64,000 bases of DNA, from assembly GCA_023423045.1 (NCBI GenBank), contig JAFAGA010000079.1:1-64000 (forward strand), written 5' to 3'. Below the pieces are notes generated by a model. It saw only the letters and a list, made by a program, of their open reading frames with translations. It was not told where the DNA came from and did no database searches. The DNA is from Bacillota bacterium. GTDB lineage: Bacteria > Bacillota > Clostridia > Lachnospirales > Lachnospiraceae. A program made the translations under genes and the position numbers. The number at the start of each line of letters is the position of its first letter. The stretch's first letter is position 1. Positions 43,529-53,271 of the stretch are shown here, piece by piece.

Positions 43529-44539
43529 CTACATCCCCTCACTTTCATCAAAATGAAAATCCTGATAACAGGAACAAAGAACCAGATGCCCCGGTTTTAC
43601 CTCATGGTATACCGGATGCTCCTCATGCTTCGATTCCGGAAGCCAGGGAATCCGGGGTGAAAACCGGCAGCCTTCCCGCTTCATTTTAACCAGGGAGGGT
43701 ACCATGCCCTGAATAACATGAAGACGGTCTTCCCCGCTGTCATCTGTCGAAGTGCTGGGAACAGAGGCGAACAGAGATCTGGTATAGGGGTGCAAGGGAT
43801 TGGAAAACAACTCATATGTATCGGCCAGCTCTACGATTTGACCGGCATACATAACAGCGACCCGATCAGACATCTCTGCCACGACTCCAAGATCATGAGT
43901 AATTAAAATAATACCGGACTTCATTTCCTTCTGCAGCGTCTTCAGCAAATCAAGAATCTGGGCCTGAATTGTAACGTCCAAGGCAGTTGTAGGTTCGTCA
44001 GCGATTACCAGTGCAGGCTTGCAAGCCAGGGCAATAGCAATCATCGCCCTCTGGCGCATACCTCCGGACAATTCATGGGGAAATTGATCATAGGTGAGTT
44101 CCGGAGACTGTATTCCAACATCATTCAACAGCTCCATGGCACGCTTTTTCTTATCAGCTTTGCTCAAAGAGGTATGAAAGGACAGCGTTTCCTCAATCTG
44201 AGCTCCTATTTTCATCAAGGGATTCAAAGCCGTCAGCGGATCCTGAAAGATCATGCCGATATCCTTCCCCCTGACTTTATTCAGGTCATTCACACTGAGA
44301 GACAGCAGATCCTTTCCCTGGAACATAATGCTGCCATCAAGCTTTGTATATGCCTTATTATGCAGATTCATAATAGAAAGAGCCAGTGCACTTTTCCCGC
44401 AACCTGACTCACCCACAATGGCAAAGACCTCATTTTCATTCACACTTAGCGAAACATCATCAACAGCTGCATAGTATTGACCTTCAATGCGAAATGATGT
44501 TACAAGATGATCAATTCTTAGTAACTCTTTCTTAGTCAT
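43529..44539 (-). CDS. Peptide ABC transporter ATP-binding protein (OppD-like)
   Basis: 336-aa ATPase. Walker A is GESGCGKSALAL, signature LSGGMRQRAMIAIAL, Walker B LVIADEPTTALD and a His-loop in ILITHDLGVV. The C-terminal Opp motif NPLHPYTRSLFASVP is followed by a Cys-containing stretch (GCRFSPR...LVLCSC). ATG 44539 is chosen with GGAGG 5 nt upstream. The open frame continues about 96 codons further up but that part (Cys/Tyr/Asn-rich) crosses the operon promoter. First gene of the peptide transporter operon. Confidence 0.92.
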   Translation of the reverse strand: MTKKELLRIDHLVTSFRIEGQYYAAVDDVSLSVNENEVFAIVGESGCGKSALALSIMNLHNKAYTKLDGSIMFQGKDLLSLSVNDLNKVRGKDIGMIFQDPLTALNPLMKIGAQIEETLSFHTSLSKADKKKRAMELLNDVGIQSPELTYDQFPHELSGGMRQRAMIAIALACKPALVIADEPTTALDVTIQAQILDLLKTLQKEMKSGIILITHDLGVVAEMSDRVAVMYAGQIVELADTYELFSNPLHPYTRSLFASVPSTSTDDSGEDRLHVIQGMVPSLVKMKREGCRFSPRIPWLPESKHEEHPVYHEVKPGHLVLCSCYQDFHFDESEGM

Positions 44540-44701
44540 GATAACCTCCATGCTGTCACGGACAGCCTCCATAGTGATTAAACAGCAAAATTGGACCATG
44601 TAAATACCTCGGTCCGCCTTGTAATAATAACACTTTTTAATCACCTTTTCTTTTTTATTCTCTCTTACTTTTTTTGGATTCACTCTATTTATATTTGCAA
44701 A

Positions 44702-44730
44702 ATTATAACATAAGTAATAAAATATGTCAA
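44702..44730 (-). promoter_or_regulatory. Consensus promoter of the peptide transporter operon
   Basis: On the minus strand TTGACA (44730-44725) and TATAAT (44707-44702) are separated by 17 nt, with TG in the extended -10 position. Transcription would start near 44695, leaving an untranslated leader of about 155 nt before ATG 44539. No clear structured element is seen in that leader. Confidence 0.8.
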
Positions 44731-44882
44731 TGTTTTGTTTTCGTATGATGCACATTTGTGTCTGAACAAAAGACGCAACTTTTCTGGTTAAAACAGATTG
44801 ACACTGTAGGATGTCATAATTTATCATGAAAATAGCAGAGAGAATTTTGTAATATAATTATATCCCTATGGGTGGTGGCAGG

Positions 44883-45353
44883 ATGGCTCTTAGTAATTAC
44901 GACGAATTAAAACGCAGGATTCGAAAGCTCAAAAAACTGGAGCTTAAAATACGATTTCCCGATATTCAAAATCAGAAGGGTACTCCGGGCTGTGACAGAA
45001 TTCCGAAAGGCGCCGTGCTGATCTGGGATGAATTCTTTGACCTGCACGATATCCCCGTGAAAAATGTAAAATATCCTATAAAAAGGCTGGCAGCCATGAA
45101 TAAGGATGAATTAAGAGATATGATGGCCGAATATTTTTATCAGGTCTACTACAGGTCCTACCGGGAGCATGGCCTGACAGAGGTGCCGCTGTACAACCCG
45201 GATATCCTCGCACAGCTGGGGCTTCCCGGTTATGCCGATTTAAGTGAAATTAAGCATAAATTCCGGGAGCTAGCCAAAAGATATCATCCCGATACCGGCG
45301 GGGACAGCTCAAAATTTATAGAATTGATGGAGAATTATAGAAAATTGATGTGA
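44883..45353 (+). CDS. J-domain protein (DnaJ-like, C-terminal J domain)
   Basis: 156-aa protein. The last about 60 residues are a J domain: YADLSEIKHKFRELAKRYHP and DTGG (about residues 120-143) contain the HPD tripeptide that stimulates Hsp70 ATPase. The N-terminal about 95 residues are basic and unrecognised (ELKRRIRKLKKLELKIRFPD). Placement of the J domain at the C-terminus differs from DnaJ itself. ATG 44883 is preferred as GGTGG precedes it; an in-frame ATG at 44868 has no site. A single gene, divergent from the peptide transporter. Confidence 0.72.
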   Translation: MALSNYDELKRRIRKLKKLELKIRFPDIQNQKGTPGCDRIPKGAVLIWDEFFDLHDIPVKNVKYPIKRLAAMNKDELRDMMAEYFYQVYYRSYREHGLTEVPLYNPDILAQLGLPGYADLSEIKHKFRELAKRYHPDTGGDSSKFIELMENYRKLM

Positions 45354-45432
45354 ATATACAGCCACTTCTTTCTGGCAGAGTACATTCAAAAGAACAGGCT
45401 TCTCAGGAAACAGGAATGCCGGACGAAATTCT

Positions 45433-45478
45433 AAAAAAAACGGATAGACCGATTGAAAGAAAATCTCGGTTTATCCGT
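45433..45478 (-). terminator. Rho-independent terminator of the LacI-type gene
   Basis: ACGGATAGACCGA (45440-45452) pairs with 45466-45478 (13 positions with one wobble). On the minus strand it runs into eight T residues (plus-strand A-run 45433-45440). It lies about 110 nt past the stop at 45590. Confidence 0.75.
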
Positions 45479-45589
45479 GTTCATGATCTTGTTGCTCCAA
45501 TCGCATGATTCAAGCAAGCTCGAATCCCGCTCACTACGCTTTTATTATATATTCAAAAATAAGCAATATCCTTATCCGACGGCCATGCT

Positions 45590-46591
45590 TTAGCTTTCCC
45601 CGTTCCACCTGCTGACACTTCCGCGAATCATCAGCTTTGTCGGAATTGAGATGTGCATGCTGATCTCACGGTTTGAATAAATCCTCTCCGAAAGCAAGTT
45701 AACCGCCTGGGCCCCCATAAAATCCATATAAATATGAACTGTGGTCAGGGGAGGGATTAGATACTTCGCAATCGATATATCGTTGAACCCGATTACGCTG
45801 ATATCCTCCGGAATCCTGAGGCCCGCTTCCTGTATCGCCTTGTAGCATCCCACTGCCAGAGAATCATTGGCTGCAAAAATTGCCGTGGGCCTTTCCTCGA
45901 GGGACAGGAGTTCTTTTCCCAGCCGGTAGCCATACTTCGGTGTATATCCTCCGATCTTAATATACTCCTCCCTCAGCAATCCTTTGCTTTCCATATGGGA
46001 TCGGAAAATAGGGGCTCTGATATCCTCTATTTCTTTTCCGTCCGCATCCACATCCCGGCCCCCGATGAAGGCAATTCTTTTATGTCCTTCCTGGATAAAA
46101 TAATTCAGTACCGTTTTCACAGGATGCTTCAAATCAGTCACAATAGAATCAAACAAATCCCAATCACCGTTGGTATCCACAAAAACTGCGGGCTTGTTGA
46201 AACTCTTTATCTTATTCACCATGGATTCACTGAAGATCCCAAGACAGATCAATCCGTCCAGATTAGATACACTTTCCACAGAATCCTTTATATTAACAAG
46301 GGCTTTTTTAAAGCCTTCTTCCTCTATTTTTCTCTCAATAGCAATGCGCACGGAAAGATAAAAGGTATCCTCTAATTCCTCTTCCAGGGAGTAAGAGGAG
46401 ATCATGCCAATCCTTAATTTCTTCTTGCTCTTCTTTTTACTGCGCACCTGGTACTCCAGCCGTTCCGCAGCTTCGAATACTCTTTGCTTTGTCTCATCCT
46501 GAACATTTAATGTATCATCGAAATTAAGGACACGGGATACCGTTGCAGCGGAAACACCTGCCATTTCAGCTATTTCTTTTATCGTTGCCAC
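45590..46591 (-). CDS. LacI/GalR family transcriptional regulator
   Basis: 333-aa repressor. N-terminal HTH ATIKEIAEMAGVSAATVSRVLN (residues 2-23) and hinge region are followed by a periplasmic-binding-protein-like effector domain (RIGMISSYSLE; IGFNDISIAKYLIPPLTTV). It resembles galactoside-responsive members such as EbgR or MsmR. It lies at the distal end of the beta-galactosidase/GH65 operon on the same strand and probably represses it, with galactose-containing sugar or a metabolite as inducer. This is inferred from position. Confidence 0.88.
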   Translation of the reverse strand: MATIKEIAEMAGVSAATVSRVLNFDDTLNVQDETKQRVFEAAERLEYQVRSKKKSKKKLRIGMISSYSLEEELEDTFYLSVRIAIERKIEEEGFKKALVNIKDSVESVSNLDGLICLGIFSESMVNKIKSFNKPAVFVDTNGDWDLFDSIVTDLKHPVKTVLNYFIQEGHKRIAFIGGRDVDADGKEIEDIRAPIFRSHMESKGLLREEYIKIGGYTPKYGYRLGKELLSLEERPTAIFAANDSLAVGCYKAIQEAGLRIPEDISVIGFNDISIAKYLIPPLTTVHIYMDFMGAQAVNLLSERIYSNREISMHISIPTKLMIRGSVSRWNGES

Positions 46592-46725
46592 TTTTCTACC
46601 TTTCCTTCCTATGCTTGTCTAGCATTTATTTTATCATATCTGATTTGCTGCCGCAACCATCATCGTATATCCATACCATTGTCTGGCATTCCATGCCGCG
46701 GAATATCCTTATCCGCAATGGAAGG

Positions 46726-46848
46726 TCATTTATCATAGCTTACCAGGAACTCGGCGATCAGCTCAATGCAATCCCTCACATCCTGTAAATCCGCCACCTC
46801 TGCCGGTGTGTGCATATAGCGCAGAGGAATAGAAACAAGCACCGTAGG
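46726..46848 (-). pseudogene. C-terminal fragment of an M42 family peptidase
   Basis: Reading the minus strand from 46848 gives 40 codons ending in TGA at 46726. The translation contains VSIPLRYMHTPAEVADLQDV and ends ...LIAEFLVSYDK, which matches the C-terminus of M42 glutamyl aminopeptidases / cellulase M-like enzymes (the RY-x-H-(S/T)-P-x-E-V signature with a metal-ligand His). There is no start and the rest of the enzyme is missing. The open frame begins 8 nt after the EamA stop. I infer a deletion that fused the EamA end to the tail of a peptidase gene. Confidence 0.65.
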
Positions 46849-46855
46849 CTAATGC

Positions 46856-47731
46856 TTATTGCGCTGCCTCTTCCGCTTGTTCCTGTACCTCAGACAGATT
46901 CGATACAATTACTGCCACCAATATGACCGCACTGCCGATCACCATGCGCAGTGTAATAATTTCGCGGAGTATGATAATTGAAAATACCGTTCCAAATACG
47001 GACTCCATGGATAAGATAATTGCAGCCTTCGTTTCGTCCACATATTTTTGGCTCGCAGTTTGGAGCAGATAGCATACAGTGGTACTGATCACACCCAGAT
47101 AGAGTACACTGAGCCATCCCTTGGACGTAACCGCGAAGTCCGCCTCTCCAAAGGCCGCCAGGCACAGGAGCGATAACAGGAACGCGGTTGTCATCTGAAC
47201 GAAGTTCAATACCGTCGTGCGGTATTTCTTAACGAACTCACTGGTCAGGAATATCTGGAATGCAAAGCCCACCGCGCAGATAAGGGTCAGTCCATCCCCA
47301 AGACCCAGGGAAAAATTGCGGTCCAGCGACAGAAGAGCAACTCCGGCCACCGACATCAGGGCTCCAAGCACCCCTTTGACTCCGATTTTTTTCTTCAAAA
47401 TCAAAAACGCAATGAATGGCACAATCACCACATTTAACGCTGTTAAAAACGCATTTTTGGAGGGCGTTGTATATTGCAGTCCGACAATCTGAAGTGCAAA
47501 ACCGGTAAAGAGGGCGACCCCCATGAGTCCCCCTGCCATTACCTCTGCCTTTGTAATTCCCTTGAGGGATTTGATACTGATTAATCCCATCAAAACCGCT
47601 GCTAACAGAAACCGCACTGCCATGATCTGAAACGGACGCATACTCTCCAGGGCCATATCACTCGCAACAAAACCGCCGCCCCATATAACGGTTACTAATA
47701 TAAGACCGCCGATTGCAAGCCTGTTCTTCAT
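46856..47731 (-). CDS. EamA/DMT family transporter
   Basis: 291-aa protein with ten hydrophobic helices in two EamA repeats (VIWGGGFVASDMALESMRPF near residues 19-38; second half from about 145). The C-terminal tail is Glu/Gln-rich. It probably exports a metabolite or amino acid, or moves sugar. AGGAGGACGAATTC precedes the ATG. It starts 15 nt after the GH65 gene, so it belongs to the same operon, where it might export a sugar product. Confidence 0.85.
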   Translation of the reverse strand: MKNRLAIGGLILVTVIWGGGFVASDMALESMRPFQIMAVRFLLAAVLMGLISIKSLKGITKAEVMAGGLMGVALFTGFALQIVGLQYTTPSKNAFLTALNVVIVPFIAFLILKKKIGVKGVLGALMSVAGVALLSLDRNFSLGLGDGLTLICAVGFAFQIFLTSEFVKKYRTTVLNFVQMTTAFLLSLLCLAAFGEADFAVTSKGWLSVLYLGVISTTVCYLLQTASQKYVDETKAAIILSMESVFGTVFSIIILREIITLRMVIGSAVILVAVIVSNLSEVQEQAEEAAQ

Positions 47732-47746
47732 GAATTCGTCCTCCTT

Positions 47747-50077
47747 TTATATCTTTGCTGCTTCTCCGTTAATTCTTACGGTTATAGGATCGCCCTCCAA
47801 TACCTTTACTATAGCGCTGTTATCCCCGTCAATCCTGATCTCCAGCCAGGAGGTCCTGTAATGAATGCGGAAATTCAGGCTTTCCCATTCTTTCGGCATA
47901 TTGGGACGAATCGATAAGATACCGTCTTCTCCGATGGCAACTCCCGCAAATCCGAATACAACGGTCTGCCACACACCCCCGGTATTGGCGGCATGAATGC
48001 CTTCTCTTGTATTTCTCTGCAGATTCAGCAAATCAATAAAGGCTGCACGGCGAAGATAGCGGTATGCCTTGGAACCGTCGCCCACCTTAAGTCCCATAAC
48101 GGAGTAAATGCTGGGGCTTAGGGAAGATCCGTGAAGAGTACGTTTTTCGTAATACTCATAATTTAATCTGGTCGTCTCTTCCTCGAACTCTTCTGCCATC
48201 AGGTGAAGCAGCATGACAACATCGGCCTGCTTGATAATCTGCGTTTCCCTCGCCCTTCTGTTCCTTAGCGCTTCGGGACGGATCGGCCAGTCATTCTCAT
48301 CATATTTCTCAATTACAATATTCTCCAGCTCAAAATAACCTTCAAACTGCTCCAGAAGCTTTGTGCCTTCTTTTCTTGGAAGGTACATCTTTTCCTGAAC
48401 CTCCTGCCATTTTATCAATTCCTCTTTGGTCAGTCCGGTTTTCTCTATCAACTCCCGGTATGCTCCGGTGTGTTCCTTCTCTAATGTATCGACCAGGGAA
48501 AGCACATAGCGCAGATTCCATTTAGCCAGATAATTTGTATACAAATTGTTGTTCACCGGCTCATGCCATTCATCGGGGCCGGTTACCTGATTGATTTCAT
48601 AGCGGTCCTTCCCTGCCACGTATTCACAGCGGCTTGCCCAGAATCTCGCGGTTTCCGTCAAAATCTCAGCGCCTTTACCCAGCAGGAACTCCATATCCCC
48701 GGTAATCTTCACATAATCATAGACACCATAAGCAACGGCTGCTGTTACGTGATGCTCATATACCGCTACATAGCAGCGGTAACAGGTACCGTCCGGCTCG
48801 ATGGTCCAGTCCGGACACTGCTCCGTACCGTCATCTGCAGATTCCCATGGATACTGTGCCCCCTGATATCCGTTCTTTCTGGCATTGGCTCTTGCCGCAT
48901 CCAGCAGCCGGTACCGGTAGGTCTCCAGGTTTCTGGCCGTTTTGGGAAAGACATGGGCAAAGAAGGGAAGCATGAATAATTCGGTATCCCAGAAGGCATG
49001 CCCGCCATATTCTTCTCCCGAGAGGAGCTTTGCTCCCACATTGACCCGGTCATCATGCTCATTGCCGGTGCTCATCAGATGGAAGAGGTTAAAGCGTATG
49101 GCGCGATCCAGTTCAAAATCGCCTTCGATGCGGATATCCGCCTTTTCCCACAGGTTCGCATATACAGCCTCATGTGCTGCCAGCTCTTCCTCAAAGCCGG
49201 TCTGTATAAAGGCATCGATCTCTTCCTTGACTTTTGTATGAAGCGCATATTTTGCCGCTTCCCGCTGGGTGAACATGGACACATACTTCACGATTTCCAC
49301 CGTCTCGCCTTCTGCTGCATCAAAATCAGCGAATTCAACCGCCTGCTCACCAAAGGCTCCAAAGCTTCTGTTCTTTAAAATGTTTTCCTTGTTTAGACCG
49401 GTTCCGCTATTTTTATAAGCCTCAATGCGGCATCCGGTTCCGACATGCAAATGATTGTCCCGGGTTGCCACCTCAATATAAGCACCGTCTGCATCCAGCT
49501 TTTCATTGGCTGTCATATAGGTGTGCTTTACCTTAAAGCGGGGTGCATCATAGAAATTAAAAATGGAGCCGTCGATCATGCTTTCCACTTCAATAATTCC
49601 GCTATAATTCAACGGAGTTACATATAACTTAACGCCCATCCGGTGTACCCTGGCACGGCTGGCAAAGCGGATCCCTTCCAACAGAGTTTCCCTGCCTTTC
49701 TTATCCCTCAGCAGAACACGTCTGGCCAACAGCGCATGCTTCATGTCCAAAACTCTGGAAAACTCCAGAATCTCACAATCTTCGATTCCAATCAGCTCTT
49801 TTTCCACATATAGCCTTATTCCAAGCCAGTTGGGAAGGGCCGCAAGCTCACGCATAAAGGTTTCCGACTTATCAAATACACCGTTGATATATAAATACGG
49901 AAGCGTAATCTTTGTGCCTTCCTCGTAGCTTCCCCGGATTCCCAGATAACCATTGGACAAGCTGAATAAACTCTCATATTTCAGATTTTCTTCCGGCTCG
50001 TACTCCTGCTGCAAAATCATCCAGTCATCTGTACTGAGCATCTCATTTAACTTTTCTGAAAACCGATCTCTAATCAT
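47747..50077 (-). CDS. Glycoside hydrolase family 65 (disaccharide phosphorylase)
   Basis: 776-aa GH65 enzyme of the kojibiose/maltose phosphorylase type. The (alpha/alpha)6 barrel holds the general acid Glu at about residue 502 in VTGPDEWHEPVNNNLYTN. GGHAFWDTELFMLPFF is the substrate-cleft motif and IKQADVVMLLHL (about 610-620) lies before the phosphate-binding loop HGSSLSPSIYS, present in phosphorylases and missing in GH65 hydrolases. It should split an alpha-glucobiose with phosphate to beta-glucose-1-phosphate and glucose. ATG 50077 (AAGGAGCGAAAA) is preferred to an upstream in-frame start. No beta-phosphoglucomutase gene is seen nearby. Confidence 0.88.
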   Translation of the reverse strand: MIRDRFSEKLNEMLSTDDWMILQQEYEPEENLKYESLFSLSNGYLGIRGSYEEGTKITLPYLYINGVFDKSETFMRELAALPNWLGIRLYVEKELIGIEDCEILEFSRVLDMKHALLARRVLLRDKKGRETLLEGIRFASRARVHRMGVKLYVTPLNYSGIIEVESMIDGSIFNFYDAPRFKVKHTYMTANEKLDADGAYIEVATRDNHLHVGTGCRIEAYKNSGTGLNKENILKNRSFGAFGEQAVEFADFDAAEGETVEIVKYVSMFTQREAAKYALHTKVKEEIDAFIQTGFEEELAAHEAVYANLWEKADIRIEGDFELDRAIRFNLFHLMSTGNEHDDRVNVGAKLLSGEEYGGHAFWDTELFMLPFFAHVFPKTARNLETYRYRLLDAARANARKNGYQGAQYPWESADDGTEQCPDWTIEPDGTCYRCYVAVYEHHVTAAVAYGVYDYVKITGDMEFLLGKGAEILTETARFWASRCEYVAGKDRYEINQVTGPDEWHEPVNNNLYTNYLAKWNLRYVLSLVDTLEKEHTGAYRELIEKTGLTKEELIKWQEVQEKMYLPRKEGTKLLEQFEGYFELENIVIEKYDENDWPIRPEALRNRRARETQIIKQADVVMLLHLMAEEFEEETTRLNYEYYEKRTLHGSSLSPSIYSVMGLKVGDGSKAYRYLRRAAFIDLLNLQRNTREGIHAANTGGVWQTVVFGFAGVAIGEDGILSIRPNMPKEWESLNFRIHYRTSWLEIRIDGDNSAIVKVLEGDPITVRINGEAAKI

Positions 50078-50176
50078 TTTTCGCTCCTTATATCTTCTTA
50101 ATCGAAGGAAGATTTCTTGCTTCCGATTCTCTCCTGATAGCATTAATCTTCCCTCGGTGTTCCGATTTCTGTCTCC

Positions 50177-53170
50177 TTAGTCCAGATAACGTCTTCTCGC
50201 TTCCTTCACTTCTTCACCGCAGGGTACCACCTGCAGCTCAAATACCATGGCAAAGTCTGCATGCTTAACCTTGAATTCTTCTAACTGTTCCTCACCGCAG
50301 CTGTTACTTCCCAATCCGGATTGGGCATAATCCAGGTGGATTACAACCTCCTCCGCCTTTTGGAGCTGGAACGGATGCTTCGCATTCTCCAGGCTTTCGT
50401 CCGTATAGTTGGAGAGGTTCAGTCCCAAGGGAGCTTTGGCCTTACACAGCAGGGTCCTATCCCCATCTCCGATACCAAACCATTTTACCTCTTCCCGGTG
50501 TCCGTTTTCCTGGGGGAATACATAGTTAGTTCCCATTTCATCTACGGAGCTGAAATAAATTCCCATCAAACCGGCTTCCTTGCTGTCCGCATAATTTTCT
50601 CCCGGCCCGCGTCCATACCATACGGCATTCTGAAGTTCCTTATTTCCCTTCATGACCACGCCGATTCTGGGAAGGAAGGGAGGCTCCAGCTTTCCGTTCT
50701 GTATTGCCCTTCCATGCAGCTTCACCTTAACCTGACCGCAGGAGTATACCGTATATTCATAATCACATTCAAATCCCCAGGATTGGTTATAGCAGCCGAA
50801 GTATTTGCCGATGGAGACAACCACCTTATCCTGCTCCGCCTCATATCTGAAGTATTCTGTCTGCTCACCGGACTTCTGAATAAAGTATTTATTCATCCAG
50901 TCCTCTTTTTTATACATATCATTATCAATGGTAGCCCGGTATACCGTCATCTGCGGACCGTCACTTAAAAACTCCCGCCCCTGCACCGATATACCCAGGA
51001 GCTTGCCGAATACCTTGTGAAATCTTACGGTTACTGCATCGTTCTCCACAGTTAAAATGCCCTCTGCTTCCGATACCTTCAGAGCATTTCCCCGGGAACG
51101 CTCCTCCAGCACATCATAGCACATATCCATGGGAAATTGCACCCTTGAAATCTCATGGCCGGCTCCTGCGTAATTGGTGGCTTCCTTTCTGCATACTGTA
51201 ATATTCAGATAATAATCCGTATTCGCTTCCGGCAGGAAAGGGGCGAAGGGTACAATTACCCTCTCTGTTTCATGGGGCTGCGCCGTCATATGGTCAAGTC
51301 TTCCCTCCTGAAGGACCTGATCCTCCGCCACCAGCTCCCACCTAATATAGAACTTCTCCAGGGTAAGAAAATCATGATAATTCCTTAACTGAAGTTCCTT
51401 TTGACTTCCCTCTGCTCTTCTCACCTCGATCGGGGCAATAACCTGTTTGTACTCCAGTAATGCCGGGGAGGGTGTTCTGTCCGGCATCAGCAGACCATCA
51501 ATGCAGAAATTGCCGTTGGTAGGGAAATCTCCGTAATTTCCGCCATAGCGGTAGCAGGCTTCCCCGCCTTCCTCCGTATAAATTCCGTGGTCATACCACT
51601 CCCAGAGGAAACCGCCCTGGAGCCGTCTGTATTTACGGTACATCTCCTGATATGCCTTAAGTCCTCCCGGTCCGTTTCCCATGGCATGCCCGTATTCGCA
51701 CATCACATGGGGCTTCTTCCCCTTGGAATCGGATTCGGCAATCTCCTTTAATCTTTTCAGGCGTGTATACATCGTAGAATACACATCCGCAACCTCTGCC
51801 TCATAGTCTCCTTCATAGTGGAGCAGCCTGGTGCCGTCCAGCTCCTTAATAGCCTTCGCAGCACTTCTGAAATTACATCCATAGCTGGATTCATTTCCCA
51901 TGGACCACATAATAATACAGGGATGATTCCGGTCCCTTTTGACCATACGAACGCTTCTCTCCACATATGCCTGCTCCCAGGACGGATCATCGGTAATCCA
52001 GTCATACCGTTCCACCCATTCAAAACCATGGCATTCCAAATCCGCCTCATCAATTACATAGAGCCCGTATTCATCGCACAGGTCATAGAAATGCTCGTTC
52101 GCCGGATAATGGGAGCAGCGTACCGCATTGATATTGCACTGTTTCATGAGCAGGACATCTGCCTTGGACTGCTCATATGTAACGCAACGCCCTTCCTTGG
52201 GATTATAGTCATGGCGGTTTACACCGTTTAATAAAATAACCTGATTATTTACACAAAAATTATGATCTTTTATTTCAATCCTGCGAAAGCCCACACGGAC
52301 CTTTACCTCATGACTGTCTGTGGCTACGGTAAGCTCATATAAATTCGGCGTCTCCGCAGTCCATAGGTCCGCATCAGGAATCAGCTCCTCCAGACATGCC
52401 TTACCGGTTTGTGTTTGAAACACCCCGCTTGCTGTTTCCTTTCCGTTTTGCTCCAGTTTCCAGGTACCCTTGCAGCGCTCCTGCTTGGTTGTGATCTCCG
52501 CCTTTAATATCCCGTTTTTATAAGATGGATCCAGGTCTCCGTCCACAGAGCAATTCAGAATGCTGTTCTTCGGTTCATTCATCAACTCCACGTCACGGTA
52601 AATTCCAGAGAGCCACCACATGTCCTGATCCTCCAGGTAAGTGCCGTCGGACCATTTGTAAGCCCGTACCGTAATATCATTTTCGCCTTCCCGCAGCAAT
52701 TTTGTGATATCGAATTCGCTGGGAAGACGGCTGATCTTACTGTATCCGGCATGTGTTCCGTTTACCCATACATCGAAGGCACTGTCCACTCCATGGAATT
52801 TAAGAATGGTATCATTCACCAGCCACTCTTTGTTGAGAGAAACTGTCTTTTTATATATTCCGGTGGGATTCTCTGTGGGCACAAACGGAGGATTGATGGG
52901 GAACAAATACAGCACATCGGTATAGTGCATCCGGTCATATCCTCTTAATTGCCATACGGAAGGAACGTCAATGCTGTCCCACCCGGCGCCTGCTCCCCGG
53001 TTCATAAAGCCTTCCGGAGACAGCTCCGGAGCCTCCAGGTATAAGAATTTCCATTCTCCGTTTAAACTGATTCTGGAAGCAGAGTCCTGATAAAATGCCG
53101 TACGGGCCTCCCTTCTGCCCATCGATCCAAGCAGATGGTCCTCCCATCTCTTTTTTACTCTCCTTGTCAT
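50177..53170 (-). CDS. Beta-galactosidase, GH2 (LacZ type)
   Basis: 997-aa LacZ-type enzyme. The order is jelly-roll domain (LNGEWKFLYLEAPE; VPSVWQLRGYD), immunoglobulin-like domain, TIM barrel with acid/base Glu in WSMGNESSYG (about residue 427) and nucleophile Glu in VMCEYGHAMGNG (about 492), a further sandwich, and a C-terminal Bgal small-chain domain (PFLPRIGV; YGRGPGENYADS). No signal peptide, so intracellular. ATG 53170 follows AGGAGAAATAAGC. The open frame continues about 126 codons upstream but that part lies across the preceding permease gene. Cleaves beta-galactosides taken up by the adjacent transporter. Confidence 0.92.
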   Translation of the reverse strand: MTRRVKKRWEDHLLGSMGRREARTAFYQDSASRISLNGEWKFLYLEAPELSPEGFMNRGAGAGWDSIDVPSVWQLRGYDRMHYTDVLYLFPINPPFVPTENPTGIYKKTVSLNKEWLVNDTILKFHGVDSAFDVWVNGTHAGYSKISRLPSEFDITKLLREGENDITVRAYKWSDGTYLEDQDMWWLSGIYRDVELMNEPKNSILNCSVDGDLDPSYKNGILKAEITTKQERCKGTWKLEQNGKETASGVFQTQTGKACLEELIPDADLWTAETPNLYELTVATDSHEVKVRVGFRRIEIKDHNFCVNNQVILLNGVNRHDYNPKEGRCVTYEQSKADVLLMKQCNINAVRCSHYPANEHFYDLCDEYGLYVIDEADLECHGFEWVERYDWITDDPSWEQAYVERSVRMVKRDRNHPCIIMWSMGNESSYGCNFRSAAKAIKELDGTRLLHYEGDYEAEVADVYSTMYTRLKRLKEIAESDSKGKKPHVMCEYGHAMGNGPGGLKAYQEMYRKYRRLQGGFLWEWYDHGIYTEEGGEACYRYGGNYGDFPTNGNFCIDGLLMPDRTPSPALLEYKQVIAPIEVRRAEGSQKELQLRNYHDFLTLEKFYIRWELVAEDQVLQEGRLDHMTAQPHETERVIVPFAPFLPEANTDYYLNITVCRKEATNYAGAGHEISRVQFPMDMCYDVLEERSRGNALKVSEAEGILTVENDAVTVRFHKVFGKLLGISVQGREFLSDGPQMTVYRATIDNDMYKKEDWMNKYFIQKSGEQTEYFRYEAEQDKVVVSIGKYFGCYNQSWGFECDYEYTVYSCGQVKVKLHGRAIQNGKLEPPFLPRIGVVMKGNKELQNAVWYGRGPGENYADSKEAGLMGIYFSSVDEMGTNYVFPQENGHREEVKWFGIGDGDRTLLCKAKAPLGLNLSNYTDESLENAKHPFQLQKAEEVVIHLDYAQSGLGSNSCGEEQLEEFKVKHADFAMVFELQVVPCGEEVKEARRRYLD

Positions 53171-53194
53171 GCTTATTTCTCCTATCTGAATATT

Positions 53195-53226
53195 GTTCAA
53201 GTTATAGTTCAAGTATGTTTTGTCAA
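53195..53226 (-). promoter_or_regulatory. Possible promoter and direct repeat before beta-galactosidase
   Basis: GTTCAAGT occurs at 53195-53202 and 53207-53214, 12 nt apart. On the minus strand TTGACA (53226-53221) is followed 16 nt later by TAACTT, which would give an internal promoter within the operon. Moderate evidence only. Confidence 0.35.
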
Positions 53227-53271
53227 TTTTTTTGCGAAGCAGCCCGGAGCAGATAAATGAATCCGCTTTTC

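Noticed and set aside
44540..44827. N-terminal extension of the OppD-like ATPase
   Set aside because: The open frame crosses a consensus promoter and has odd Cys/Tyr/Asn-rich composition. ATG 44539 has GGAGG upstream and matches the family start.
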